NCBI GenBank assembly: GCA_002914845.1
Contig: JXTC01000269.1
Coordinates: 198,687 to 262,686 of the forward strand
DNA: 64,000 nucleotides
Reading direction: 5' to 3'
Source: Trema orientale
Lineage: Eukaryota; Streptophyta; Magnoliopsida; Rosales; Cannabaceae
Part shown: piece by piece, positions 21,434-33,119 of the stretch
Numbering within the stretch: the first letter of the stretch is position 1
How the letters are laid out: each line of letters starts with the position of its first letter
Translations under genes and position numbers: made by a program
The notes under the pieces: model-generated
Told to the model about the DNA's origin: nothing
Databases searched by the model: none
The model's input: only the letters and a program-made list of their open reading frames with translations

Positions 21434-24400
21434 TCAATGCCAGTCTATAGTTTCTCCAAAAGTGGTGGAACCCACTCCCTCCCATACCTCACTAAAACCA
21501 ACCTCTTCATTGTCAACACCCTCCATGTTGGAGTCCCACCAGCCTCCACCATTTGCATCTGCTAACCCAAAAGTCAAGAACCAAAATAGTCTTACTCATC
21601 ATAATGAGAAAGCACACGTAAAGGATTTTAGATAAAAGTTTATTGACATCTATAAGGATTTTTCTGCTAAATATCATGGGGCGGAGAATACTAACAGTGA
21701 TTATATGTAGGAACTTGACTCTCTTTGCTTATAAACTTATTATCCCTTCTTGGCTGCTTGGATTTTGGATTTTGGCCTAAAACTACCACATGCCTTCGAG
21801 AAATGTGCTTCTCATTCCCACCTACGAATTCAGATTTAGAAAAACAGATAAAGGTTAGAGTAACACAAGATTGAAGTAAAAGTAAAAATGAAAATAGTAT
21901 GGAGAAAGATGATAAGAGATATGCTAGTCTGTTAGAGTAAGACAAGATTGAAGTAAAAGTAAACAAGAAAATAGTATGGAGAAAAATATAAGAGATATGC
22001 TAGTCTGACAGATCACTACTGCCATGTATTGTGGTGGATCCTCTGGAAGGACTTACGTGGGGTTGAATCGATCATACGTGTCTGATGCTAGCAACCTAGT
22101 GTTGCTCACAGATGATAATATTTGGTCTTAGTTAATGTTTTTCGTACTAAGGCTAAATGTTCCATCAGAGAACCAGCAGACATGAGAGAAAATTAGAAAC
22201 TACCAAATGCTTTTGAGTAATGTGTTTTCTTGTTGGTTTCAGACCAATGTCAATGCAAGAGATCAGTAACTCAGCAAGAAAAGCAACAAGACAATAGCAC
22301 ACCAGTTTTACTTGTTCAGGTTCATAAACAGAACCCTACATCTGAGGCAGGGGTTGTCCCTCTTGCTTTTTTTTCTCTTTTAAAAATTCTTAAAAAAGTG
22401 GGGCTTAACTAATGACCACCACTTACTACAAATTAAAGGAAAATGGCACACACACACACTACCAAGGTTTGAACTCCTGACCCCCCCAAACACACACATA
22501 CAACCCTCAAACCTTGGACCAACTGAGCTAACCCCAGTTGGCTTTTTTTCTTTTTTTTCTTTTTTTTTTTTTTTTTTTTTTCATTCCTCCCAGTAGATGT
22601 GAACAATTACCCTCTCAATCTTCAATCCCATAAACCAGGAAGAATAAAGATAAATACGAGAAAAGAGAAGACAGTTTCAATTTGGTTTGGATTGTCAAAG
22701 ACAACCCTACACCCAAAGCAGGGATTAACTCCCCTACACCCAAAGCAGGGATTAACTCCCCAGTCCAGTTAACTATGTGAAAATGCTTGAATAAATGCTC
22801 AATCACTCTACAAAGATTCAACTAATTCTCACTCTCAGCTTGTTATGCTTTCTTACGGATTCTCAGTAAACAAACACCCCAGAAAAGTAGTTACAAACCC
22901 TTGAAAAGTTCCCTTAACATTTCAATCTCTCAATCTTTCATACAGAGTAATTCTCTTAGTTTGTGGCACCCATACGAACGGTTAAAGCATTCCTTTTAAT
23001 AGCCAACTTGAACCAATAAAGATGAAACTGACAGTTAAGTTACTTACATGGTTAACCAATCAAGCTGCAATCTTGAATTAGTCAGCACTTACTAAATAGC
23101 TAATTAGACTAATCAACAAGTTTCTCTCTACAAGCCATGATTTTCGCAGGCTCACTGCTTACAGAAACAACCAGCTCTTTGATCACACCCAAAACCCAAT
23201 ATTCAAACTCTTTTATACAGCGTATAAGAAAAATATAATAATGACAATACAATAAAGGTTATTAATGACATAAGCTAATTGACATAACTAGAGGCTCAAG
23301 TGGATTAGTTTGTTAATAACAGATTTCGGAGCTCAATATTGCCAGCACCAATGCTTTCTCACGAGCTAAAGTCACAAAAAACAATCAAATATCCCACAAA
23401 ACTCAGGCCAATTGTAAGTTGATAAAAAAGGAAGTCATGCTCAGACTGCTAAAACAAAACAAAATATGGTAAAATATGATTATTGAGTTTTCCTTGGTAA
23501 CAATGTTACTTTAAGACTTGCTAACATCTTCTGTTCCAAATTTGCATCAATCACTTGAGGGTTTAGTTGGTTTCAGGTCCTTAGATCTACCTTTCGGGGA
23601 TGTTTGCTAATTTGTAACGAAAAGATCATTAAGGGAAAGAGTTGGGGGATAAATGGGAAGGAAAAAAAAAATGAGCCATCACTAATTATATGAGATTCAC
23701 CAAATTTTGTGTCACAAATCTGTAATTAAAAAAGAGAAATCAACAATAAAACACAACAAAAGCTAATACAATTGTTTCAAAAACAGTAATAGATAATCAA
23801 AAAGGAAAGGGCGATAAAATTGAATGATCAGAACAGGGTTACAAACCTTCAAAGCTCTTCCTCTTTCTTGACTCTTGCACATGGGTAATGTTACAGCTTT
23901 CTGCTTCTCCATTACTGCTTGAACCTAAACAATCTTGTTTTACAGTGTCTATATGCTTGAACTGTTCAAGAACCACTTTCTCAACCACAGAATTGACTTC
24001 ATCTTTCTTGGCACCAAGTTTCTCATCAGTAGAACCACTCAAATTTTTGGGTCCCAACAAAGACAAAAAAGGCTTAGCTTTCCCCTGTTAAAAAATTATA
24101 CCAATAAACTCCCACATTACAAAATTGAAAAATAAGCAAATTCAACCCCATATTTATTTTTATTTTTTATTTTTTATTTTTTTTAAAAAAAGTAAAGAGA
24201 ACATACCCATTAGTCCACAAAAAACACATTAAAAAGTTTAAAAACCAATAAACCCAACATTTTCCCAAAACAAAAGAAAAATGTGAAATAGAACGTACCT
24301 TGACGGTGGTGGGTAGTCGAGAATCTTCGTGAAGCTTCCGATGGAGGAAGTCCGAGAGCGAAACGCGCGAGCCTTTCTCTGAAGCTTTGTTCTTCTGGGA

Positions 24401-24610
24401 ATCTTCTTTCGGAACCCTGAAATTTTTTTCCACGCCCCAAGAAAAATAGTAATAATAATAAAAATTTAATTTAAATTTTATTAAAAAAAAAAAAAAAGGC
24501 CGAGGTATGAAAATTTTTTGTTAGTCTTACGGATTGGAAGATGGAGTGAGGAACGAAGAAACGATAGAGCGTTGCCCAACTGCTCTGAAAGGACTTTGCT
24601 GAGATTTCAT
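21434..24610 (-). CDS. Uncharacterised plant protein, 5 exons, 228 aa
   Basis: Exons on the minus strand are 24610-24531, 24416-24299, 24084-23847, 21821-21696 and 21558-21434. They join with GT-AG introns to 687 nt with no stop until TGA. I do not recognise a named family, but this composition looks like a conserved, mostly disordered plant protein. The N-terminus (about residues 1-27) is MKSQQSPFRAVGQRSIVSSF then LTPSSNP. The middle has a basic SDFLHRKLHEDSRLP segment and KPFLSLLGPKN. Then come Ser/Lys/Glu-rich stretches with ESRKRKSF and a basic QNPKSKQPRRDNKF. The C-terminus is acidic and aromatic: GGGWWDSNMEGVDNEEVGFS ending GETIDWH. There is no signal peptide or membrane span; basic clusters suggest a nuclear location (inference). 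QRSIVSSF resembles, but does not fully match, a PCNA-binding PIP box. Intron 3 (about 2 kb) has taken in repeats. Confidence 0.75.
21854..22006. repeat. 77-bp tandem duplication inside an intron
   Basis: The unit starting GTTAGAGTAA and containing ACAAGATTGAAGTAAAAGTA and ATATGCTAGTCTG occurs twice, at 21854 and 21931, with a few differences. It lies at the 3' end of intron 3 of the unnamed 228-aa gene, just upstream of its exon 4 acceptor. Confidence 0.8.
22376..22541 (-). mobile_element. tRNA-derived SINE
   Basis: On the minus strand the element begins CCAACTGGGGTTAGCTCAGT. It carries a polymerase III A box (TAGCTCAGTTGG, 22519-22530) and a B box (GAGTTCAAACC, 22466-22476) about 40 bp apart, followed by an unrelated body and an A-rich tail. 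This is the standard plan of a plant SINE. It lies within intron 3 of the unnamed gene. A target duplication could not be read through the flanking T-runs. Confidence 0.65.
22705..22758. repeat. 27-bp tandem duplication
   Basis: CCTACACCCAAAGCAGGGAT plus TAACTCC occurs twice head to tail. A related single segment (AACCCTACATCTGAGGCAGG) lies at about 22332 on the other side of the SINE. Confidence 0.85.
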
Positions 24611-24893
24611 TTCTCAATTTCTTTTTCTTTTAATTCATTTTCTATATATATATATATATATTTATATATTTGCTCTCAAGGTTTCTCTTCTTGGTTAAAA
24701 CAACTTGAAGAAGTGGAACACTGTTTACTAGTGTGTTACTCGTTCCTTTTTTCCCCCCTCTTGTCTCCAAAATTTCCGAGTTCGCGCCAAAAGTTCAAAA
24801 GTTTGTGCAAAAATAGAAGCGTCTTGGAGCGGGCCTAATTCGTCGATGCCCATCAAGATGGGCCTGGTTACGATGGGGAAGAGAAAAAGGACG

Positions 24894-25683
24894 GGGAAAT
24901 TGACATAAATAGTGGTAATTTTGACCAAAATAACTTTTTTAGGAGTATTTTGAAGATTGACTAATCTAATAGTGTTTTAGTATTTTGTAACCCTATATGA
25001 TGGAGAGTCACATAATTTATGATTATTATTTAGTTCTAGAAAATTTATAATTTTATAATCACAATTTGTGTGACCTCTCATCACATAATTTGTGACATGA
25101 AAATATCAATCTGAAAAAGACCACTAAAAAAATCATTTTGTGCCAAATTAGGACTACTCAGTTCAGTTTTCCAAATAGACATGGGTAGGACTAACTTAGG
25201 CCAAAATGACTTTTTTGTTTATTTTTTTTTAAAATGACATATTTAGGAATGTCAATAACGTTTTAACCAATAGTCAACAATTTATTGACCATAAAAAAGT
25301 CTTAAATAATAGTTTTTTTGTGGTTAAGAAACTCTTGATCTATGGTCAAGAAGTTCATGATACTCATAAAAATGTCATTTTTAGAAAAATATACAAAATA
25401 GAAATCATTTTGGCCCAACTTAGTCCTATCCGTGTTTTTTTCTCAAAATGGACCTCACTAGTAGTAATTTGGACGCAAATGACCTTTTTTAGGAGGGTTT
25501 TGAAAATGGCATTTTTAGTAGTATCACAATATTGTGTAATGGAGGGGTCATATAACATTATGACACAAATTAGGGGGTCACACAAGGTCACACAATATTC
25601 TTACACTATTGGAAAAGTTATTTTTCAAAACACTGTATAAAAGTCATTTTAGTCCAAATTACTAGTAGTCATGTCTATTTCCC
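24894..25683. repeat. 790-bp fold-back element with about 60-bp inverted ends
   Basis: Left GGGAAATTGACATAAATAGT then GGTAATTTTGACCAAAATAA matches the right end read on the other strand, GGGAAATAGACATGACTACT then AGTAATTTGGACTAAAATGA. Internal copies of the AAAATGACYTTTTTTAGGAG-like motif in both orientations suggest nested insertions. No gene is present. Confidence 0.6.
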
Positions 25684-25689
25684 TATATT

Positions 25690-26240
25690 TTATCGATTAA
25701 ATAGAAGAAATTTACACCAAGTCCTCGTTTTTATACTTTATATTTCACAAATACCAATCTTTATATTATTTGAAAAATAAAAAACTAATTTTTGTATTAT
25801 TTGGGAAAAAAAAAACTAGTATCTATGAAAATAGAGAAATTTATACCGAGTACTCTTTTGTACCTTATATTTCACAAATACTATTTTTTATTTTTGTTCA
25901 AAATTACGTGTTTTTAAGGAATATATTCCATATGTAAAATATGAATAGTATATATTTACAGTGTAAATTTATACTTATGATATATATTTTGAAATGTGTA
26001 CCAATATTTAGGTATAATTTATATTCATGAAATATGTACCACGGTATACATTTCTTATAACACAATATGCGTGGTATATATTTTTCCAAAAATTAGTATA
26101 AAAATGGGTATTAGTAAAATAAAAATAAATATTTTATCAAAATATGCTTTGGAAAAATAATATTTATGTACTTTTCCTATGAAAATATACTTAAGAAGAC
26201 GGGTATTTTATGAAATATCCCATTAAATAGCCCAATACCA
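25690..26240. repeat. Dispersed A/T-rich repeat related to 35795-36180
   Basis: It shares GTATAAAAATGGGTATTAGT-like and CAAAATATG...TATTTATG blocks with the region at 35795-36180. It has short inverted parts but no coding potential. Confidence 0.4.
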
Positions 26241-26551
26241 CATTTTAAGAAACATGAACCAATGTTAAGATCGATTTTTTTTATATACTCTGTCAATATT
26301 CACTTTCATCAGCTAAATTTCTCATTGAAATTGATTTTAGGCGAGACAACTGAATAACAAAATAGGCTTTTTTATTGTAAAATAAAAATGGTATATATTA
26401 TAATAGAGAAAATAATTATATTAAAGAATCTTATAGCAAAAAGACCGAATTTTGGGTCCTTTGACCGAATTGCTAAAGTGGTCATCTATATCAATTTTAT
26501 ACCATGTATATCAGATTTTACACCAAGTATATCAATATACTAATTAATATT

Positions 26552-28809
26552 TGTTATCCCAATATTAGCTAACCCAAGAGGAGGGTCAATTGAGTTTTAA
26601 AAATATTTGCAAATTTTTCTAATAAAACAACTAGATTATGCAAATAACGAATAAAGCAAGTAAAATTAGCAAGTAAATAAATACAATTTTAAAGTAAATA
26701 AATCAAAGAGGTAGGGATAAAGAGATTGCAAACACTATTTTTACGAGGTACAAACACGATGATTTGCCTACGTCCCCGGCCCTCGGCAACTTGCGTTGAC
26801 CTTTTTACTATCGGATCAAAATTATGGGCTTGACCGACCCTTGTACAAACAGAGTGAATTCTTCTTAGGCATATTCAAGCCTTTACAATAGTTTTGACTC
26901 TAGCTCTATCACGCCTAACTTCAGATTGTTTAGACTCTAGTGTCAACCTCACTTATAACCGGGTTGTTTATGAATCCGATACCAACCTCACCTCTCAAAT
27001 ATAAAGTATATTTTTGGATTGAAACACTCAACAAAAATTCTCTTCTCTATGTAATTTGATACAATGTAAACTTAGGGAGAATGAGTGTAAGTACTAGATA
27101 TTATCTAGTTTAGCTAAATAATTTTGTGAAAAGGTATTTGAAAGTTTGATCACAAAATATAGGCTATCAAGACTTGAAAGATTGTTAAAAGCAATGTAGG
27201 ATTGTTCAAAAGATTGTTTTTGTCTTAAAATAGCTTCTATTATAAGCCCTTTAGAAAACTAGCCGTTTTAAACTATTTAACACAGTTTTTGGAGTTTTCG
27301 GTAGACCAGTAAAATTTCCGGTAGACTCCCAAAAACTAGCTGTTGGTAGTGCGATAACAACAGTCGAAATCTAACAGTCAAAATGAAATTTTGGTCTACC
27401 AGGCGGTCTACCAGTAGTCATTTTTGGTCTACCTAAAACTTTTAGTTTTTAATAGCTTTTTGGCGTTTTTCTAAATTCTAACAGCTTTTGGCGTTTTTCA
27501 AATTCTGACTTCTAAATGTATTTTAAACACTTTAAAAACATTTGAAATCAATTTGAAAAGAATATATTGGGTATTGCAAACTTGTTTTAGTTTCACAAAG
27601 GTATTTAACAATAATTTAGAAAGTGTTCATATCAAAACATATTCTAGTTTGCAAATAGAAAATCTCTTTTTAGCCTATTTCAAAAAATCATAACTTCAAA
27701 TATATTTGTAACTTTTAAAGATCATAGAACTTATTTGAAAGGTGTACATTTAATTGTTTTTAAATCAAATGAACGTTTTGAAAGTAGTTTAAGAAATTTA
27801 GTTTGAAAAATCTTTTTGTTAAAAAATTTAAGCCTATAAACGATCATAAGATATGCATACATAAACTCTCATACAAGACTAAGTACTTTTATCCTTTTTT
27901 CTAACTAAGTCTTGTATCATTGATCTTTGATGATTTTCACACTTCAAGCTCTTCTCTCCATAATCTAGGGGTGTTCAAAAAAACCGCCAAACCGTGGAAA
28001 CCGCCCAATCCAATTCAAACCGCCCAATCCGTGCGGTTTTTTTTTAAATAGTCGGTTACGGATTAGAAAATATAAAAACCGACTTGGCTGGTTTGGTTTT
28101 CGATTTTAGAAAAATTCGGGCGGATTCAAACCGAACCGGCCAATAAGTTTGTATATGTATTTTTTTTAAAATGTATATTACTAGTTAAAAATTTAAGCTT
28201 ATTCATTCTAATTGAGTAATGATTTCTCTTAGCTTATTTAGGACTATGTTACTTAAGACTCTTATGATATTTTAGACTTTAAGTCTTGTTGTTGTGATAT
28301 GTTTAAGATTAAAGACTTTAAGTTTACTATTCAATTTTGATTAAGTTGTAAGTTGTAACTAAAATTTAAGTTTACTATGACTTTCGACTTGGTTATAGCT
28401 TTTAACTATGTTATGGTTTCGTTTTATATTTGGACTTTATATTTTAGATGAAATATGATTTTGATATGAGCTTAGTTAATATTATATTAATTCAAATTTT
28501 GTAAGTTTTCAAACCGCGGAAACCGTCCAAACCGGCCGCAAAAATGTAGGTGCGGTTTGGCCGGTTTGAATCCACAAACTCAAACTGCACAGATTGGTAA
28601 ATCAGCCAAACCGCACATTCGGATTAGTTTCTGGATTGACGATTTAGACCGTCCAAACCGGCCATGAACACCCCTACCATAATCCATCTTGAATATTTTT
28701 TGTGATTTGTTCATCAATTTGCTACATACTCAAGTAGATTATTAGTCTTTAATCATATGTTTGTTAATATTAAAACATGAGTATAAGATTGAAACCTAAA
28801 AAGTCAACA
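26552..28809. mobile_element. Candidate solo LTR, interrupted by a hAT element
   Basis: The segment starts TGTTATCCC and ends GTCAACA, giving the TG...CA ends and TGTT/AACA inverted tips usual for LTRs. The flanking pentamers ATATT and ATATC agree at four of five positions. The interior has a CCTACGTCCCCGG-type segment but no reverse transcriptase or integrase frame. Removing the hAT insertion leaves about 1.54 kb. AT-rich flanks make the boundary call weak. Confidence 0.35.
27966..28676. mobile_element. 711-bp non-autonomous hAT element with 8-bp target duplication
   Basis: Ends are the perfect 12-bp inverted repeat TAGGGGTGTTCA / TGAACACCCCTA. The flanks are an exact 8-bp duplication CCATAATC at 27958-27965 and 28677-28684, the size made by hAT transposases. 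Sub-terminal regions carry many AACCG/CGGTT blocks in both orientations; the middle is A/T-rich. There is no transposase frame, so it depends on an enzyme encoded elsewhere. Confidence 0.88.
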
Positions 28810-30366
28810 ATATCCTATATACTAAAAATGATACATGTTAGGAAATTAAATTTCCTAATAATTAAATGGGCCACATATATTTAACAATTATATTTAGTCA
28901 TACTATTTCTAAGTAGACCCAAATTAAATGATATACTGAGATAGGACAGAAAATCCATAGGGTATGGACTTTTAACGTGGATACTCGATTAGTCTACCCA
29001 TTTAGGATTGATGGATACCCAACTGAGCACTACATATTGTTTATTTTTTAGGGTTGTGGTTCATACACTAAAAATTTTTACGTACGCTATTTTCTGTAAG
29101 CTACCATCACATACAGAGACTTCCGTTAGACTGCACCTCAGGTTTTTGGTAGTGGAAGAATCTAATCTTTATGCTCAATCCAAAGCTAATCGATTCTACC
29201 TTCGGGACCATCTTCAAGTCCTCGGCCAGTAATAATAATAAACTCAGGTATACTCAACAATCCTATGACCTAATTGTTTAGAATGAATGATCTAGGATTG
29301 TATTTGGGCTATGCATCAATCCTATAATATCGAACAATATATCCACCATAATGTTTGAAAAGGAACATTTACTAAGGAGAGGCCTAAAACTCGACTATTT
29401 TGCTCAAAGCCCGTAATAACGAAAAGGACGAGGGTTGAGATGGTATCAATGATTCATTGGACAACTTCGGTTTTCTTTGGTTCTTTTATATTTTTTTTCT
29501 GGAAATAATAGATTTGTTTAAATTTATGCAAAAAAAAAAAAAGAAAATCAATATTTTGGGAAGTTCTAAATCTATCAATACTTATACTATGTATGTTCAT
29601 TTTCTTTTTACGTCACAATAAATAATTCTATTAGTTTTATTTTTTCCTTTGTATATATCCTTATTTTGTTGTACCAATGATGGAAGTAACAAACTTAGGT
29701 TAAATTATTATTAAGTCAAGTATTGTTATTTTTAAATAATTTCAAATTTTTCAAAAATTTTGTTTTTTTATTATAATTACCCACCCATTGTATCGTGTTA
29801 TTTAATTGTCTCATCTTTTTTCACTTTCATCTATTCCGTTCCTCACAAAAAGATAAATATAAAAATTTTGTTGCATTACTTTTTTAATTGTCAATATGTA
29901 TTCGATATATATATAATACAATATCTACGTATACAGATTTCATTATAAATAATGACACATAATAAGTCCATGTATGTTTCCTATTTATATTTTCTTTTTT
30001 GAGAGCATTTCCTATTTCATCTATACATATACTTCTTCTATATGCATATAAATGATAACAATTAATTTTTTTCCTGTTGCTCGTGGTTTTTTATTTATAG
30101 TTTTTGTTAAAAAAATATATATCTATCTATATAATGTATGGTGCCATTTTCTATAATTCACTATATAAAAAATTGTATATTTTTGTTCTTCAGAAAAAAT
30201 TGCATAATTTTTAGATTTACTTTCGTTCTTTTCTTTTGAGGGAGAGATTTATTTTCCTAAGACTATATCAAAGAAGTCGTAAAACCATATTAGGCATTTT
30301 TTATTCTTAGATTGGTAACTTTGATTAGGAGTAAAATGTACATAGTCTAATAATTGATGGATTTAG
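28810..30366. other. Intergenic, no gene seen
   Basis: Short open frames (for example near 29008-29232) show no family resemblance. Composition is A/T-rich with T-runs near 29490 and 30070. No transposon ends were identified with confidence. Confidence 0.35.
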
Positions 30367-32140
30367 TGTTAGAAAATGGACCATTTATTTGAAATGGTAG
30401 TTTGGGCTTAAGTGGGCTTGAGAACTCGTGTGTGTAGTAAAGCCCGAATTAAAGTTATAATTCCATTTTCATTAGCCAATTTGGAGTATAAATTAGAGTG
30501 AGACCACTTTGTGAAAGCGCAAGGTATTGGCATAATCTTATTCTACTCTATGAGTAGATTAAATTGATATATTGTGTGTCCAAATTGGAGCCTAAAAGAA
30601 TGATAACTCTATGAAAATAGAGTTATTTGGTGTGTCTTTAGTCTTAGAATAGTTGTTTTAAAGAAATAAATTGTCTAGTCTAGGTATATTTCTTTGCTTT
30701 GATTTAGCCTTTTCGTTTTTGGTGTTTAAGGTCTAACTTAGTTAATATCTATTTTATTTCTCTAAATTTCTAGTAAAATTGTTGAATTCTGGATGTGAGC
30801 TCTGCAGAATTTTTAGTGGTAGCCCTTTAGGAGAAAAGCTGAATTTGAGTTGAAAGCTGGAATTAGTTTTGCTGCAGCAGTACCGGAGCATAACTGAGTA
30901 GTAGATTCTCTTTCCACCTGGCATCTTTTGCGTATAGCTGGTAATAACAGCTGATATTAAATGCCACTTAAGGGGAGATGATGCTAAAGTGGTCCTCATT
31001 CCCAGGGCTCCTACGGCGTCACTACTTCGGCTGGGGGCATTTAGGAAGATAGCATTCCGAATCAATATGTGTACTATGGTACCTCACCTACTCTAATATA
31101 AAAGGAAAAAGAAGTACTGTAAGAAAGGAGAGGCGGCTGAGCTGAGAGAAAAAAAGAAAAAAGCAAGAGAAAAGAAGGGAGATCGGTACAAAGAAGGAAA
31201 GGACGAAGGAGGAAATGATGAAGGAGCAAAGAGTACTAGCAGAGAAGAGCTCACACATTCATCATCCAGCTAGAGCTTTTCCTATCTCACACATTCATCA
31301 TCCAGCTAGAGCTTTTCCTACTTTTTCTTTTATTCTTCTTTACATTTAATTTTTTCTTCTTTTTCTTATATTTTTCTGTAATCAATAGATTATTTTGGGT
31401 TGCTGATTTTAAAACCCCAGAATATGAGCTAAGTTTTCCTTAGCTGGGATTATGATGAATCTAAGGTTGTAATGACTGTTTAAATATTTTGATGTTTATA
31501 AAAATTTTCTTTTGTTCATTCAAGTGAGCTTAATTATTAATTCCTGTTATTGTTTGGCCACCAATATCTAGGATAAATAAATTAGAATTAATTCAGGAAA
31601 GGTTGATCTTAGTTGGATCTAATTGAATGATGCATATTTCAAGTATCTCTTCAGTAGATCTTTACAATCGTGACGGTATAAGAATATATTATTGCCGTGT
31701 ATAACCCTTAAAATTGATGCTATAATTGGTGTATTGAAAACTGGTTCGGCATAGAAATATGTTAAATCTAGTTTGAAGAATTTTAAACATAATAAATTCA
31801 GAATACTATTATATGCAGATTGAATTTTCGGTTAACATGAGTGATTTTGCCATAGCACTGCTGCGGCACTTGTAGCCAGAATTACAACCGAGGAGGATTC
31901 AGTAATCCTAGCTTAATTCCATTATTCATTTACAATCAGCTGATTAGATCGTATTACTCTCTGCTTAGTATTTATGTTTCTGTTTGCACCCATTAGTTTT
32001 TANNNNNTTAAACTATCTTGTTTGACATTTAGCTTTTATAATCAACTTGGTAATAAATCCATATGGAGACGATACTCTACTCACTACTTATATTACTTAT
32101 TCGACACATACATTTACGTAGCAACTATAAATTTGCAACA
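30367..32140. repeat. LTR-like sequence with internal assembly gap
   Basis: It begins TGTTAGAAAATGG, has a TATA-like CTAATATAAAAGG near 31090, and ends near ATGGAGACGATACTCTACTC and TTTGCAACA. The end resembles the tail of some plant Gypsy LTRs (from memory). Five Ns at 32003-32007 mark a gap. A 34-bp segment (TCACACATTCATCATCCAGC and onward) is repeated at 31251 and 31287. No matching target duplication and no polyprotein frame were found. Confidence 0.35.
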
Positions 32141-32169
32141 GTGAATGAGAAATTAATGCTCAAAATATG

Positions 32170-33110
32170 CTTGTTGGTATTGAAAAATAGAGGAAGGAAT
32201 TGGAAAAGCTTGTCCCACATTGGTTGGGAAGCTTTTAACCTTGTGCTTTATATAGAGTTGTATTTTTTATGGTTGTAACCATGTATAGATAAGATGCTCT
32301 CTCATGCGCGCGTAGTGGGGGTGCAAATCATCTGGGTTTGGGCCCTGATTTGCATGGGCTCGTGTGTGCCCGCATCTGCGGACACGAATGTCGACCCAAA
32401 ATCTTGGACTCTTGTAAAGCCAACCTTATGCTATGGTCAAGTTTATTTTTTCTCTATTTTTCAGTCTATTTTGCTTACTTCTAGAAGAATGTCTCAAACT
32501 AAAAAAACATGGCAATGAAAGACTTAGCTGTTAGTTCAAAAACTGCCATTTTTAACTGAATAAAAAAAGTTCAATTATGGATAGCAAAGGATGGAGTATT
32601 GGCTAGTGAGTAACAACTAATTTATTGTCATTATGGAGTATTCATGTTGGTGTTTGTAACCTCTCTTTTCGCCTACTATATAAGCAGACCCTCTCTACCT
32701 CTTTTCGACACACCAAAAGCTCTCGGCTTCTCTTATCCCTTCCTATTCTCTCCTTAGCAGCTTACTTTCTTTGAGTATTTTAGCGTTTAGTTTCTAGTTC
32801 TAGTTCTAGTTGTTTCTGATAATCTAGTTCTAGAAATCCTTGAGTGATAAGAGGTCTATAAGTTAAGTTTCTATTTCGTAAGAGTAGAGGTGTTAGTGCT
32901 TCACTTGCTACTTTTAGTCGTTGTATCATGGAAAATTGTCACTTGGAAAATCCTCAAACATTCTGGTGAAATGAGCGAATCAGTTTTAAGGACTTTGTGT
33001 GGTATACAGGCATCAACTATTAACAATCTTTTGTTTTGCAGGAATACTTGTTTTGTAGTGCAGCAGAAATTCTGCTCAAGATTGGAGTATAAAAATTTTT
33101 TGTAACATTA
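32170..33110 (+). repeat. Second LTR-like or retroelement-derived stretch
   Basis: It contains CTTGTCCCACATTGGTTGGG (a CCAAT-containing motif frequent in plant Copia LTRs), a TATA-like CTATATAAGC near 32678 and, downstream, a CT-rich leader-like segment. Open frames at 32063-32518 and 32890-33105 match nothing known. Boundaries are not resolved. Confidence 0.3.
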
Positions 33111-33119
33111 ATTATTGAA

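Noticed and set aside
24167..24440. Two open frames with non-ATG starts covering exon 2 of the unnamed gene
   Set aside because: They begin at GTG or TTG and run through the intron. An AG acceptor at 24417-24418 and an upstream ATG exon at 24610 give a better spliced frame.
30754..31065. 103-codon open frame on the minus strand
   Set aside because: No family resemblance, and it lies inside LTR-like repetitive DNA.
32003..32007. NNNNN run, and single Ns at 3948 and 55288
   Set aside because: Assembly uncertainty rather than biology; none falls in a coding exon.
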